Shown here in pieces: positions 48,077 through 58,340 of a DNA stretch of 64,000 nucleotides (position 1 is the stretch's first letter; each line of letters begins with the position of its first letter). The notes under the pieces are model-generated. The model was not told where the DNA came from and did no database searches. It was given only the letters and a program-made list of their open reading frames with translations. The stretch comes from Sulfopaludibacter sp035606355 (GTDB lineage Bacteria; Acidobacteriota; Terriglobia; Bryobacterales; Bryobacteraceae). The translations under genes were made by a program, and so were the position numbers. Where the stretch lies: positions 62,001 to 126,000 of the forward strand of contig DATNFO010000054.1 in the NCBI GenBank assembly GCA_035606355.1, in the 5' to 3' direction.

Positions 48077-48988
48077 CTACTCGGATTTCGAATAGTAGTA
48101 GGTGTACTTGCTGTAAAGCTCGGAAGCGCGTGCTCCGTTGGCGACGATTCCCAATACGTTGTTTTCGCACAGCGATTGCATTGCGCGAGTCACGTTGTCG
48201 AACGTCGTCGAGCCGATCTTCACTACCAGCACGGTGCCGTCGGCCATGGTGGCGAGCAGGTTTGCGTCCGCCGAGAAGAGCAGCGGCGGCGTATCGAAGA
48301 TCGCCCAATTGAAAGTGCGCGGCAGCTCTTCGAACAGCATCTTGGCCGTGCGCATGTTCAGGAGTTCGAGCGGGTTCTTCACCGGCGAGCCGGCGGGCAG
48401 AAGATACAGGTTCATGCCTTCGATGTGGCGGAGAGCTTCGGCAAAGGAGCACTGACCGGTGAGATAGTCGCTGAGGCCGGGCGCGCGATTCACCTGGAAC
48501 AGGTTATGAACGATGGGGCGGCGAAGATCGAAATCGCCGAGCAGCACCGAACTTTCGGTGAGGTGCGCCTGCGCGAGAGCAAGATTGACGGCCGTGAACG
48601 TCTTGCCTTCGGCCGGCGACGGGCTGGTGACCACCACCGTGTGCAGTGGCTGCAGGGTCTGCAGGTGGTTCAAGCGAGTACGAAGCGTCCGGAACTCTTC
48701 GGCAGGCGTTTCGTGCGAGTTGTTGAGATCCAGCAGGTGCGATTCGGGCGCGGGTTGGAACGGCACTACGGCAACTTCGCTCAGAAGCGCTGGATGGATA
48801 TTCAGCCGGGTGGGCGGTGCGGCGATGGCCGCGGCTGCCGCGGCGGCAGTGATGTATTCAGACGGACGCTGCGGAAGAGTTTCCGCGGCTGCGAACTGTT
48901 CTTCAGGCTCCGGGACCGGCGTGATGACTGGTGCATCGTTCGGCAGCGCGCCTTCCGCCCGGCGCAGGGCATCGTGTACTCGGCTCAT
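48077..48988 (-). CDS. BY-kinase (CpsD/CapB-type tyrosine autokinase) for exopolysaccharide export
   Basis: 303 residues from the ATG at 48988, with GGAGAG just upstream. An N-terminal disordered Pro/Ala region (about 15-90) precedes the kinase domain. The P-loop is SPSPAEGKTFTAVNLALAQ, Walker A' is LLGDFDLRRP, and Walker B is in NWAIFDTPPLL. The C-terminal tail carries a tyrosine cluster (YSKYTYYYSKSE), the autophosphorylation site of this family. The P-loop differs from the usual PGEGKST form (A for G, F after T). It lies 10 bp after the Wzz/GumC gene, its normal partner; phosphorylation cycles control polymer length and export. Confidence 0.92.
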   Translation of the reverse strand: MSRVHDALRRAEGALPNDAPVITPVPEPEEQFAAAETLPQRPSEYITAAAAAAAIAAPPTRLNIHPALLSEVAVVPFQPAPESHLLDLNNSHETPAEEFRTLRTRLNHLQTLQPLHTVVVTSPSPAEGKTFTAVNLALAQAHLTESSVLLGDFDLRRPIVHNLFQVNRAPGLSDYLTGQCSFAEALRHIEGMNLYLLPAGSPVKNPLELLNMRTAKMLFEELPRTFNWAIFDTPPLLFSADANLLATMADGTVLVVKIGSTTFDNVTRAMQSLCENNVLGIVANGARASELYSKYTYYYSKSE

Positions 48989-48998
48989 GATCTCTCCG

Positions 48999-50717
48999 TT
49001 AGCTCTTGCCGAAAAAGTGATAATACATTGCCCCACTCATCGCGATGGAACCGATGATGAAGGCGCTGGACCACGCCAGCCAGAACAGCCGCCGCTTGCG
49101 GCGCACCAACAGGGCGTTTTCCAGCAGCGGAATGCTGCTGAGAACGGGCAGGTTGGTATAAGCTCGAACGTCCTTGAGGTTCTTCAAGGAGGTGTTCTTC
49201 ATTTCCTTGGCGCCGGCGAGCATGATACCCACCATCAGGCCGACGGCGGTGCCCACGGCAACCCACATCGGCCGCTTGGGTTCGATGGAGTCTTCGGGAA
49301 GCGAAGCGGGGTCTAGCACTTCCAGGTTTTCACCGGCTTTGTGCTCGTCGAGATTGGCGGCGGTATCTGCCATTTCGTGCCGCTTCATGGTGTCGTCATA
49401 CTGCTGCTTGGCCAGATTGAAATCGCCGACAAGCTGGGCATACGCCTGTTCGTTCAAAGGGCTGGCTTCGATGCGAACCTGATAATCGGAAATCCTGCGA
49501 TTGAGATCGGTCTGCTGGTTGGTGCGCGCGGTAATCTCGGCGGCCGTGGTAGCGATGTTGGTCTTGACGAGCTCGATCGAATCCTTGATCTGCTGCAGGT
49601 GCGCCTGCACCGCGGGGTTGACGACGCGGACGGGCTGGGTCGTGCTAACCGCCTGGGCCTGTACCTGAGCTAATTGCGCGGCATCGTCCTTCTCGGCGGC
49701 TTCTTTTTGGGCCCGCAAGTTCTCAATGCGCGCTTTGAGCTGGATCATCTGCGGAAGAGTCGGCTTCCAGGTCTTCGCCAACTGGGATTGCTCACTCTCG
49801 GCGGCGGAAAGGTCCTTTTCGATTTCGAGAAGGTGAGCGTTCTTCACGGAAGCGGGGCTGGACATGCCTCCGCCCGGCAGGAGCGCCTCATCGGTGTGCG
49901 TGGAATAGAATGCGAGGTCTTCCTGCAGGCCGCGCAACTGCGTCTCCAGGATCATCTTGGAGTTGACGGCGCGGCTGAGCGCTTCGGAAACGGTTGCGGC
50001 CTGCTGCTGCAGGCTGGCGGCCATCTGGCCATTGGCAGTCGCCTGTTCGGGAAGGCGGCCCTGGTTCTCCTGGCGGAACTTCGTGAGCTTGGCGCTGGTT
50101 TCGTTGACGCGCTGCTGGGCGTTCTTCAACTCGTCATCCAGGAACTGCGTCGTTTGCAACACGTGGTTCCGCTGCACAACCACGTTGGATTCGGTGAACT
50201 TCGTAACGAGCTCGCGGACGACGGCTTGAGCCTTGTAGCGATCGATGTAGTCGAAGCTGATCTGAAAGGCGGACGCGAATTTCTTATTATCACTCTGCGT
50301 GGTGCCCGGCGTTTCCATAATGCTGATGCGGATGTACTTATTCCGCATGTCCTGAATGATGTCTTCGACCGGACGGTCCTGCCGCTCTTTCTTATAAAGA
50401 TCGAGCGACGGACGCATGATGAGTTCGCTGAGGCTGCCGCGGCTGAGGATGTCCTGCTCCATCTGCTGCAAACGCTCGCCCATCTGCTGGCTGACTTCGC
50501 TGGGCACGAGGCGCTCGGAAACCTGCTGCGGCGTAATCCGCATCACCGCCATGGAGCGGTAGGTGTCAGGCCACAGAAAAGCCACAACCACAGACACGAC
50601 GATTCCGGCGAACATCGGCCCGATAATCCAGGACCGGTATCGCCGGAGCATCTCAATATAGTCTTCGACGTCTGGTGGACGCCGCGACACACTCACGTAA
50701 TTCATTGGTGAACCCAT
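48999..50717 (-). CDS. Exopolysaccharide chain-length determinant (Wzz/GumC type)
   Basis: 572 residues from the ATG at 50717 (AGGA about 10 bp upstream). The Wzz domain starts VEDYIEMLRRYRSWIIGPMFAGIVVSVVVAFLW (first helix about 31-51), followed by a periplasmic coiled coil (about 180-460, rich in Q, A, E and L) and the second helix MWVAVGTAVGLMVGIMLAG near 487. A third hydrophobic segment (LFWLAWSSAFIIGSIAMSGAMYYHFF) ends the protein, which is unusual. It sits between the export protein gene and the BY-kinase gene. It regulates or stabilises polymer export; the polymer is unknown and no glycosyltransferase genes are in the window. Confidence 0.9.
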   Translation of the reverse strand: MGSPMNYVSVSRRPPDVEDYIEMLRRYRSWIIGPMFAGIVVSVVVAFLWPDTYRSMAVMRITPQQVSERLVPSEVSQQMGERLQQMEQDILSRGSLSELIMRPSLDLYKKERQDRPVEDIIQDMRNKYIRISIMETPGTTQSDNKKFASAFQISFDYIDRYKAQAVVRELVTKFTESNVVVQRNHVLQTTQFLDDELKNAQQRVNETSAKLTKFRQENQGRLPEQATANGQMAASLQQQAATVSEALSRAVNSKMILETQLRGLQEDLAFYSTHTDEALLPGGGMSSPASVKNAHLLEIEKDLSAAESEQSQLAKTWKPTLPQMIQLKARIENLRAQKEAAEKDDAAQLAQVQAQAVSTTQPVRVVNPAVQAHLQQIKDSIELVKTNIATTAAEITARTNQQTDLNRRISDYQVRIEASPLNEQAYAQLVGDFNLAKQQYDDTMKRHEMADTAANLDEHKAGENLEVLDPASLPEDSIEPKRPMWVAVGTAVGLMVGIMLAGAKEMKNTSLKNLKDVRAYTNLPVLSSIPLLENALLVRRKRRLFWLAWSSAFIIGSIAMSGAMYYHFFGKS

Positions 50718-50800
50718 AATGCTATTTCCTGCCGTCCATCCCCTCTAAATGTTGCATTCCCTTGCAAAAACTGTGCCGCGCATGTGCGCCGCACGCATTC

Positions 50801-51574
50801 CTAATCCACGTAAATCGCGTCACCTGGTTTGAGATAAATGTCCTGCTTGAGATTCTTGCCTTTTTCGACTTCTTTGTAATTGAACATGCTGGTGGTGCCG
50901 TCAGCGTGTTGAATCCGAATTTTAGTCTTCTTGGCAAAATCGCGGAAGCCGCCCGCCTCGGTGAGAGCATGCGACACCGTAGTCGGAACCACCAGGTTGA
51001 AGCGTCCGGGACGATTCACTTCCCCATTGATAAAATAATGCTTGCTGTTGACCTGATTGACGATGACATTCACATGAGGCGGAACGTTCATGTAGTCTTT
51101 CTGCAAACGGTCGCTGATTTCTGTTTCGAGCTTTTCCGGGGTGATGCCGGCGGCCTGGAACTCGCCGAGGAGAGGCAGCGTGATCTTGCCGTCGGGGCGC
51201 ACCATTTGATTAGCGGTGCTGAACTGCTGGCCCTCGAAGACAATAATGGTCAGTACGTCTTCAGCCCCGATGTCGTAGGTGTGAGTGTCCACGCCGGTGG
51301 CGGGCGCGGGTTTGGCGCCGGTGACGGCATGTGCCGGCGTTCCCCCGGTTTTCGAAGGGTCCGCGGCATCGTTCTGTCCAGCGGCTCCGGCTGGAGCGAC
51401 CGGGATCAGCGGTGAAACGGAAACGGGCGACGCCGGAGAATCCGGCTTCTTGTCCGTGGCGGGCGGTTGCTGCTGTTGCTGCTTTTGTTCTTGCGCCTCT
51501 TGGCTAGGGATATTCCCTAGGCCAATCACTGGTAGTGCCGAAAAGAGAGCGGCCGCGATCACCGTTCTAAACAT
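50801..51574 (-). CDS. Polysaccharide export protein (Wza type, Poly_export/SLBB)
   Basis: 257 residues from the ATG at 51574, giving a signal peptide (MFRTVIAAALFSALPVIGLG). A Gln/Pro/Ser-rich linker follows (about 20-95), then the Poly_export domain (HTYDIGAEDVLTIIVFEGQQFSTANQMVRPDGKITLPLLGEFQAAGITPEKLETEISDRLQKDYMNVPPHVNVIVNQVNS) and an SLBB domain (YFINGEVNRPGRFNLVVPTTVSHALTEAGGFRDFAKKTKIRIQ). It forms the outer-membrane channel for exopolysaccharide. First gene of the export operon and divergent from the histidine kinase gene. Confidence 0.93.
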   Translation of the reverse strand: MFRTVIAAALFSALPVIGLGNIPSQEAQEQKQQQQQPPATDKKPDSPASPVSVSPLIPVAPAGAAGQNDAADPSKTGGTPAHAVTGAKPAPATGVDTHTYDIGAEDVLTIIVFEGQQFSTANQMVRPDGKITLPLLGEFQAAGITPEKLETEISDRLQKDYMNVPPHVNVIVNQVNSKHYFINGEVNRPGRFNLVVPTTVSHALTEAGGFRDFAKKTKIRIQHADGTTSMFNYKEVEKGKNLKQDIYLKPGDAIYVD

Positions 51575-51946
51575 ATTCCTCGTGAGGCCTCGATGGCCAT
51601 GGTCGGGTAGAGCGCAAAAGCGCATCTTGCCTATTGTACTTCATCTTCACAAACAATCACCCAGTCTGGTTCTATGATTACTACGAAAGCCGAAAGTCAT
51701 CTGCCCGAGGTGGACGTTTGGGGATCGCCCGGGACGGAAACCGTTCGGCTCTGGTTGAATAGACGGGCGAATTCACTTCCGCATAGTGGCAATCTCCCAA
51801 AATGCGGAGCGTTTGCTCGCAATCCGTTTGTAAGTGATAGAAAAATAGAGTAGTCTAGAAATATAAAGGGCGTTCAGGCACGGCATTAAACGTGCCTTTT
51901 ACGGCGGAAGGAATTTTCTCTCGCCAGGCTTCAGGGCGGCTTTAGC
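51575..51946. promoter_or_regulatory. Divergent intergenic region between export operon and histidine kinase
   Basis: This 372-bp region should hold the promoters of both divergent operons. Near the kinase, a hairpin GGCACG / CGTGCC (51877-51896) is followed by TTTT, a short terminator-like leader. AT-rich stretches (51839-51867, with TATAAA at 51862) could contain a -10 box. A small inverted repeat GCGC/GCGC is near 51612-51623. No convincing sigma-54 promoter (GG-N10-GC with good flanks) was found on either strand, although the regulator nearby is a sigma-54 activator. No gene seen in it. Confidence 0.45.
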
Positions 51947-54871
51947 ATGTTTCAGGAACTAAAGTTCCAGTTGTCCACAGCGATCTTGACGATCCTGACA
52001 CTAGCCGCAGGTGTGGCCGCCGTTATCAATTACCAGCAAACCCAACGATTTCGCCTGCATGAGGACGGAATTATCTGGGTAGACCGGGCTGCCGGCGTCA
52101 CGGCACTGGAGGCCCCGCGGGACAGCCAAGGCTACCGGGCGTTCGTTCGCCGCGGCGATGTTCTGAAGGCCATCAACAACGTCGCCGTCAAGAAAGCGAT
52201 CGACGTCGCCAAAATCCTGGCGCCGATGCAGCCATACATCAGCAAACTTACGTACACGGTGGTGCGGCGGGGCATCCAGGTGGAACTGCCGAATGTGCTG
52301 GTCGGGGAAGCGCAGCCGGACCGGTCCCTCATTTACGAGTACATGGTCGGGTTTGCCTATCTCGTGATCGGCCTGTTCGTCTACTTCCGGCGCGGCAGTG
52401 CACAAAAGGCGCTCCACTTTTACGTGCTGTGCCTGGCCTCTTTCATCTACTTCACATTCCACTTCACGGGGCACCTGGACCTCTTCGACCAGATCATCTA
52501 TTACGGGAATGTCGCCGCGGGGCTGCTGGCTCCCGCACTGTTCCTGCATTTCTGTGTGACCTTTCCCGAGCCGTTGCGAAGCTTTCGCACTCCGGTGCGG
52601 ATCGGGCTGCTATACATCCCGTCGGTGCTGGTGTTTCTGGTCTACGTGGGCTTTGCGTCGGGCAGTCTGAAGTCCGGCGTCTCGCTGCGCGAGTTGAGCT
52701 GGTTCCTGGATCGCGTGTGGATGGCGCTGGCGACCCTGCCGTACCTGGTGGGAGCGGTGGCGCTGAGCGTGGAGTACAAGCGGGCAGACGATACGGTGGT
52801 CCGGCAGCAGCTCAAATGGCTGCGCAACGGAACAATCTGCGGTATGGCCCCGTTCGCTTTCCTGTACGTTATTCCGTATGCGATGGGCGCACTGCCGGGA
52901 GAGTACTTAAAGCTGAGCGTGGTCAGCGTGGTGCTGATTCCGTTGACGCTGGCCTATGCGATTGTCCGCTACCGCCTGATGGACGTCGACATTTTGTTCC
53001 GCCGCGGTTATGCGTATACGCTCGCGACACTGTGCGTCCTGGCAGCATTCTACGGCGTCGTCTTTTCGCTCGGAAGTTTGGTTCACAAACACTTCAGCGA
53101 GTTGGGCGATACGTCGCTGATCAGCGTGATGCTGATTGCGTCGTTCCTGTTCCAGCCGATTCGCAACTGGATTCAAGAGCGCCTTGACAAGTATTTCTAT
53201 CGCGAGAGCTATGACTATCGCCGCACGCTGATCGAATTCGCGCGCGAGCTGAGTGCGGAGACGGATCTGGACACCATGCTCGCTTCGGCCGGCGACCGGC
53301 TGCTGAAGACTCTCTCCATCCGGCACCTGGCATTCTTTCTGGAAGACGAGCCGGCGGGCAGCGGCAGTTTCCGGCTGAAGAAGGCGATGGGGCCGAATCC
53401 GCGTCTGTCGGCCGCGCATTTTGACGAACTCGACCTCACGTTCCTCAATTGGCAGCTTCCGGAAGGTTACCTGTTCTTCGAGCGCACGCGGCACCAGTTG
53501 GACGCTGTTTCGCGCTCATGGCCGCAGAGCGTTCGCCGCACCATCGCGGATCTCGACTTGACCTACTACCTGCCGTGCACGGTGCGCGGCCGCACCATCG
53601 CGTACATGGGAGTCAGCCGCACGCAGGATGGCGACTACCTTTCGAGCGTCGATGTGGAACTGTTGATGACGCTGGCGGGATACGTGGGAATCGCCATCGA
53701 AAACGCGGGGCTGTATCGTTCCCTGCAGCGCAAGGTGGAGCAGTACGAACGCCTGAAGGAGTTCAGCGAGAACATCGTCGAATCCATCAACGTCGGCATT
53801 CTGGCGGCAGACCTGGACGATCGCGTGGAGAGCTGGAATTCGCAGATTGAACAATTGAGTGGAGTGCCGCGGGATCGCGCGCTGGGGCGGCCTCTGAGCG
53901 AGCTGTTTCCGGCCGATTTGTGCGAGCAGTTGAACCGGGTCCGCGGCGAGACCGGCATTCATCACATTTACAAGTTCCTGCTGAAACCGGCGGTGAACGG
54001 CAATGGCAATGGGAACGGAAACGGCAACGGGCATTCGGCGAAGTTCCGCGAGGCTACGTTGAATATCGCGATTGCGCCGCTGATTTCGAAAGACCAGGAG
54101 CAGATCGGGCGCCTGGTGATCTTCGACGATGTCACGGACCGCGCAGAGCTGGAACAGCGGCTGGTGCAGGCGGACAAGCTGAGCAGCATCGGATTGCTGG
54201 CCGCGGGCGTGGCGCATGAAGTGAATACCCCGCTGGCAGTGATCTCGACATATGCGCAGATGCTGGCGAAGCAGGTGGCCGAGGATTCGCAGAAGAGCCT
54301 GATTCTCGACAAGATCGCCAAGCAGACGTTCCGGGCTAGTGAGATTGTCAATTCGCTCTTGAACTTCTCGCGCACTTCCACCACCACTTTCGGGGACGTG
54401 CAGATCAATCGGGTGGTGCAGGAGACGCTCTCGCTGCTGGAGCACCAGTTGCAGAAGGCCGGCGTGCAGGTGACGGCGCACCTCGAAGAAGATCTGCCGA
54501 AGGTGCACGGAAATGCGGGCAAACTGCAGCAGGTTTTCCTGAACCTGTTCCTCAATGCGCGCGATGCGATGGGCGCGGGCGGGTCGCTGGATGTGCGCAC
54601 CTGGAGCGAAGTGGGCGGCGTGCGCATCGAGGTGGCGGATTCGGGTCCGGGAATTGCGCCGGAAAACCTGCATCGCATTTACGATCCATTCTTTACTACC
54701 AAGGCGGCGCGCAAGGGCACCGGGCTGGGACTCTCGGTGACGTACGGGATCATTCAGGAGCATAATGGATCTATCGAGGTGTCCAACCGGCCCAGCGGCG
54801 GCGCGCGATTCCGGATCGAACTTCCGGTTTCTGTCGCGGCGGTCAAGAAACAGCCGGTGAACGCCGCCTGA
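51947..54871 (+). CDS. Large membrane sensor histidine kinase (PDZ-like, multi-TM, GAF, PAS)
   Basis: 974 residues. One helix (ILTILTLAAGVAAVIN) is followed by a PDZ-like periplasmic domain (about 35-115, with VRRGDVLKAINNVAVKKAIDVA), then about eight membrane helices (about 128-370), a GAF-like region (about 430-590), a PAS region (about 610-720), and the kinase core with H757 (AAGVAHEVNTPLAVISTYAQM), HATPase N box LNLFLNARDAM and G boxes DSGPGIAPENLH and GTGLGLSVTYGII. A repeated Asn-Gly linker (NGNGNGNGNGNG, near 684) interrupts the PAS region. Its stop lies 2 bp before the sigma-54 activator gene. It resembles PrsK-type kinases of exopolysaccharide/PEP-CTERM systems in setting, though not in detailed layout. 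Confidence 0.92.
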   Translation: MFQELKFQLSTAILTILTLAAGVAAVINYQQTQRFRLHEDGIIWVDRAAGVTALEAPRDSQGYRAFVRRGDVLKAINNVAVKKAIDVAKILAPMQPYISKLTYTVVRRGIQVELPNVLVGEAQPDRSLIYEYMVGFAYLVIGLFVYFRRGSAQKALHFYVLCLASFIYFTFHFTGHLDLFDQIIYYGNVAAGLLAPALFLHFCVTFPEPLRSFRTPVRIGLLYIPSVLVFLVYVGFASGSLKSGVSLRELSWFLDRVWMALATLPYLVGAVALSVEYKRADDTVVRQQLKWLRNGTICGMAPFAFLYVIPYAMGALPGEYLKLSVVSVVLIPLTLAYAIVRYRLMDVDILFRRGYAYTLATLCVLAAFYGVVFSLGSLVHKHFSELGDTSLISVMLIASFLFQPIRNWIQERLDKYFYRESYDYRRTLIEFARELSAETDLDTMLASAGDRLLKTLSIRHLAFFLEDEPAGSGSFRLKKAMGPNPRLSAAHFDELDLTFLNWQLPEGYLFFERTRHQLDAVSRSWPQSVRRTIADLDLTYYLPCTVRGRTIAYMGVSRTQDGDYLSSVDVELLMTLAGYVGIAIENAGLYRSLQRKVEQYERLKEFSENIVESINVGILAADLDDRVESWNSQIEQLSGVPRDRALGRPLSELFPADLCEQLNRVRGETGIHHIYKFLLKPAVNGNGNGNGNGNGHSAKFREATLNIAIAPLISKDQEQIGRLVIFDDVTDRAELEQRLVQADKLSSIGLLAAGVAHEVNTPLAVISTYAQMLAKQVAEDSQKSLILDKIAKQTFRASEIVNSLLNFSRTSTTTFGDVQINRVVQETLSLLEHQLQKAGVQVTAHLEEDLPKVHGNAGKLQQVFLNLFLNARDAMGAGGSLDVRTWSEVGGVRIEVADSGPGIAPENLHRIYDPFFTTKAARKGTGLGLSVTYGIIQEHNGSIEVSNRPSGGARFRIELPVSVAAVKKQPVNAA

Positions 54872-54873
54872 CA

Positions 54874-56319
<1,446 letters not shown>

Positions 56320-56338
56320 AGCTTGGCAGTGCGATCTC

Positions 56339-56418
56339 ACCACAGAGACGCAGAGAAAACCAAGGAGGCCACGGAGGTAATTCTCTGTGGTCTCAGTTCT
56401 TCTCTGTGTCTCTGTGGT
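56339..56418. repeat. Nested hairpin of cacagagacgcagag type upstream of purH
   Basis: ACCACAGAGACGCAGAGAA (56339-56357) pairs with the 19 bases at 56400-56418 with one mismatch, and an inner stem CCACGGAG (56369-56376) pairs with CTCTGTGG (56383-56390). It is the same class as the hairpin at 33056-33137 and ends 19 bp before the purH start codon. Confidence 0.75.
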
Positions 56419-56437
56419 TCAAAGACAATGCAGCAAT

Positions 56438-57955
56438 ATGCGCGTACTCATTAGTGTCACCGATAAAACTGGGATCATCGATTTTGCCTCTGGCTTGAGT
56501 TCATTGGGGGCTGAGATTGTTTCTACCGGGGGCACGGCCCGCATGATTCGCGAGGCCGGGATTCCCGTTTTGGATGTTTCCGAGGTCACCGGTTTTCCGG
56601 AGATGCTGGACGGCCGTGTGAAGACCATGCATCCCAAGATTGCCGGCGGAATTCTGGCGATGCGGGCGCGGCCGGAGCATATGCAGGCCATTGCGGAACA
56701 TGGTATCTCTCCGATCGATCTGGTGGTGGTAAATCTGTACCGGTTCGAAGAGGTTGCGGCGAAGAGCGGCGCTCGCCTGGAGGAGTTGATCGAGAACATC
56801 GACATCGGCGGACCTACGATGATTCGTGCCGCGGCGAAAAACTATCAGGACGTCGCGGTGGTGACGTCTCCGGCCGATTACGATGGAATCCTTGCCGAGC
56901 TGCGCGCACACGGTTCCGTTTCGCTGGAGACGAGGTGGCGGCTGGCCATGCAGGCGTTTCGCACGACCGCGAACTACGATGCGGCGATCAGCGCCCGCCT
57001 GGAGCTGGAGGGCGCATCCGCGGGTCCTCTGCCGAAGACTTTGCATGTCTACGCGCCGAAGGTGATGGATCTGCGGTACGGCGAGAATCCGCATCAGTCG
57101 GCGGCGCTCTACGGGAAACGCGGTCCGGGCATCGCGGGCGGAGAGCAATTGCATGGCAAGGAGCTTTCGTACAACAACCTTGTGGATCTGGATGCGGCGT
57201 GGCAGCTTGCCTGTGAGTTTTCCTCGCCGGCGGTGGCGATTATCAAGCACACCAATCCGTGCGGATGCGCCGAGGCCGAATCTCTGGCGGATGCATTCAG
57301 TAAGGCGCTGGAATGCGACCCTGTATCGGCGTACGGCGGCGTGATCGGCATCAATCGCGTGGTGGACGGCGAAGCGGCGCAACGCATGGCGCAGTTGTTC
57401 GTGGAGGCGATTGCGGCTCCCGGTTTTTCGGACGATGCGCTGAAGATTCTGACCGCGAAGAAGAATCTTCGGTTGATGCGAGTGGAGAGCGGTCGCGAAA
57501 ACCTGGTGGTCAAGTCGATCACCGGCGGATTCCTTGTCCAGACGGCGGATACGGCGGGCTTCGACCGCGCAACGGCGGTGGTGAAGAGTAGCCGTCAGCC
57601 CACGGAAGAAGAGTGGCGCGCGATGGAGTTCGGCTGGAAGGTTGCCAAGCATGTGAAGAGCAATGCAATCGTGTTCACGCGGGCCGGCCAGACGGTGGGG
57701 GTCGGGGCAGGGCAGATGAGCCGCGTGGATTCGGTGAAGCTCGCGGTGATGAAGGCGCAGCTGCCGGTCGCGGGGACTGTGGTAGCGAGCGATGCGTTCT
57801 TTCCGTTTGCCGATGGAGTGGAAGAAGCGGTGAAAGCCGGCGCGACGGCGTTCATTCAGCCGGGCGGGTCAGTGAGAGATGCGGACGTGATCGCGGCGGC
57901 AGACAGGTTGGGCGTGGCGATGGTATTCACAGGCGTCCGCCATTTCCGGCATTAG
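56438..57955 (+). CDS. purH: Bifunctional AICAR formyltransferase / IMP cyclohydrolase
   Basis: 505 residues from the ATG at 56438; a longer frame through the upstream hairpin is rejected. PurH does the last two steps of IMP synthesis. The cyclohydrolase domain shows MRVLISVTDKTGIIDFASGLSSLGAEIVSTGGTARMIREAG and VTGFPEMLDGRVKTMHPKI. The transferase domain shows RYGENPHQSAALYG, the catalytic Lys-His in AIIKHTNPCGCA, and DAFFPFADGVEEAVKAGATAFIQPGGSVRDADVIAAAD. Length is normal. It is flanked by the nested hairpin upstream and by MITE-like repeats downstream. Confidence 0.97.
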   Translation: MRVLISVTDKTGIIDFASGLSSLGAEIVSTGGTARMIREAGIPVLDVSEVTGFPEMLDGRVKTMHPKIAGGILAMRARPEHMQAIAEHGISPIDLVVVNLYRFEEVAAKSGARLEELIENIDIGGPTMIRAAAKNYQDVAVVTSPADYDGILAELRAHGSVSLETRWRLAMQAFRTTANYDAAISARLELEGASAGPLPKTLHVYAPKVMDLRYGENPHQSAALYGKRGPGIAGGEQLHGKELSYNNLVDLDAAWQLACEFSSPAVAIIKHTNPCGCAEAESLADAFSKALECDPVSAYGGVIGINRVVDGEAAQRMAQLFVEAIAAPGFSDDALKILTAKKNLRLMRVESGRENLVVKSITGGFLVQTADTAGFDRATAVVKSSRQPTEEEWRAMEFGWKVAKHVKSNAIVFTRAGQTVGVGAGQMSRVDSVKLAVMKAQLPVAGTVVASDAFFPFADGVEEAVKAGATAFIQPGGSVRDADVIAAADRLGVAMVFTGVRHFRH

Positions 57956-57994
57956 CAACGGCATCGAGAGTCATCACGATTTGCCTGGCCATCT

Positions 57995-58340
57995 TCGCAA
58001 TGAAATCGCCTTTCGATACACCTTTTACCGCTCCCTCACGGGGCGGTGAAAAAATCCGGCTGCTGTTCTCGTCGCGCTCCATTCGCTTTTCGATGCACCT
58101 TTTACCGCTTCATGACGGTCGCGGCTCCGTTAGCAGCACCAAGTACTTACGGAGCCGTGACCGTAAGGGAGCGGTAAAAGGTGCCGGGGATGCGAGTGCG
58201 TTTGAGTGCGGCAAAAAAGCAATTCGATATTTTTCACAAGCCCTCACGGTCGCAGCTCCGTTAGTAGCATGAGCCACATACGGAGCCGCGACCGTAAGGG
58301 AGCGGTAAAAGGCGCCGGGGATACGGAAGCAATTCGATAT
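57995..58340. mobile_element. MITE-like repeat element, locus 3, three units in tandem
   Basis: Most of the 383-bp gap between purH and tadA is repeat. A truncated unit (about 58003-58045: CGCCTTTCGATACACC plus one core arm) is followed by the most complete unit, 58046-58237 (192 bp), starting GTGAAAAAATCC and ending ATTTTTCAC, with the 88-nt core at 58096-58183. A third, shortened unit (58238-58340) has a core missing its outer left arm and a right flank shortened to GAAGCAATTCGATAT. The third unit ends inside the tadA start codon. No open frame of its own. Confidence 0.8.

Noticed and set aside
51740..51795. Sigma-54 promoter in the divergent region (GG-N10-GC on the minus strand near 51772-51785)
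   Set aside because: Only the GG and GC pairs fit; surrounding bases do not match the TGGCAC and TTGC boxes, so chance is likely.
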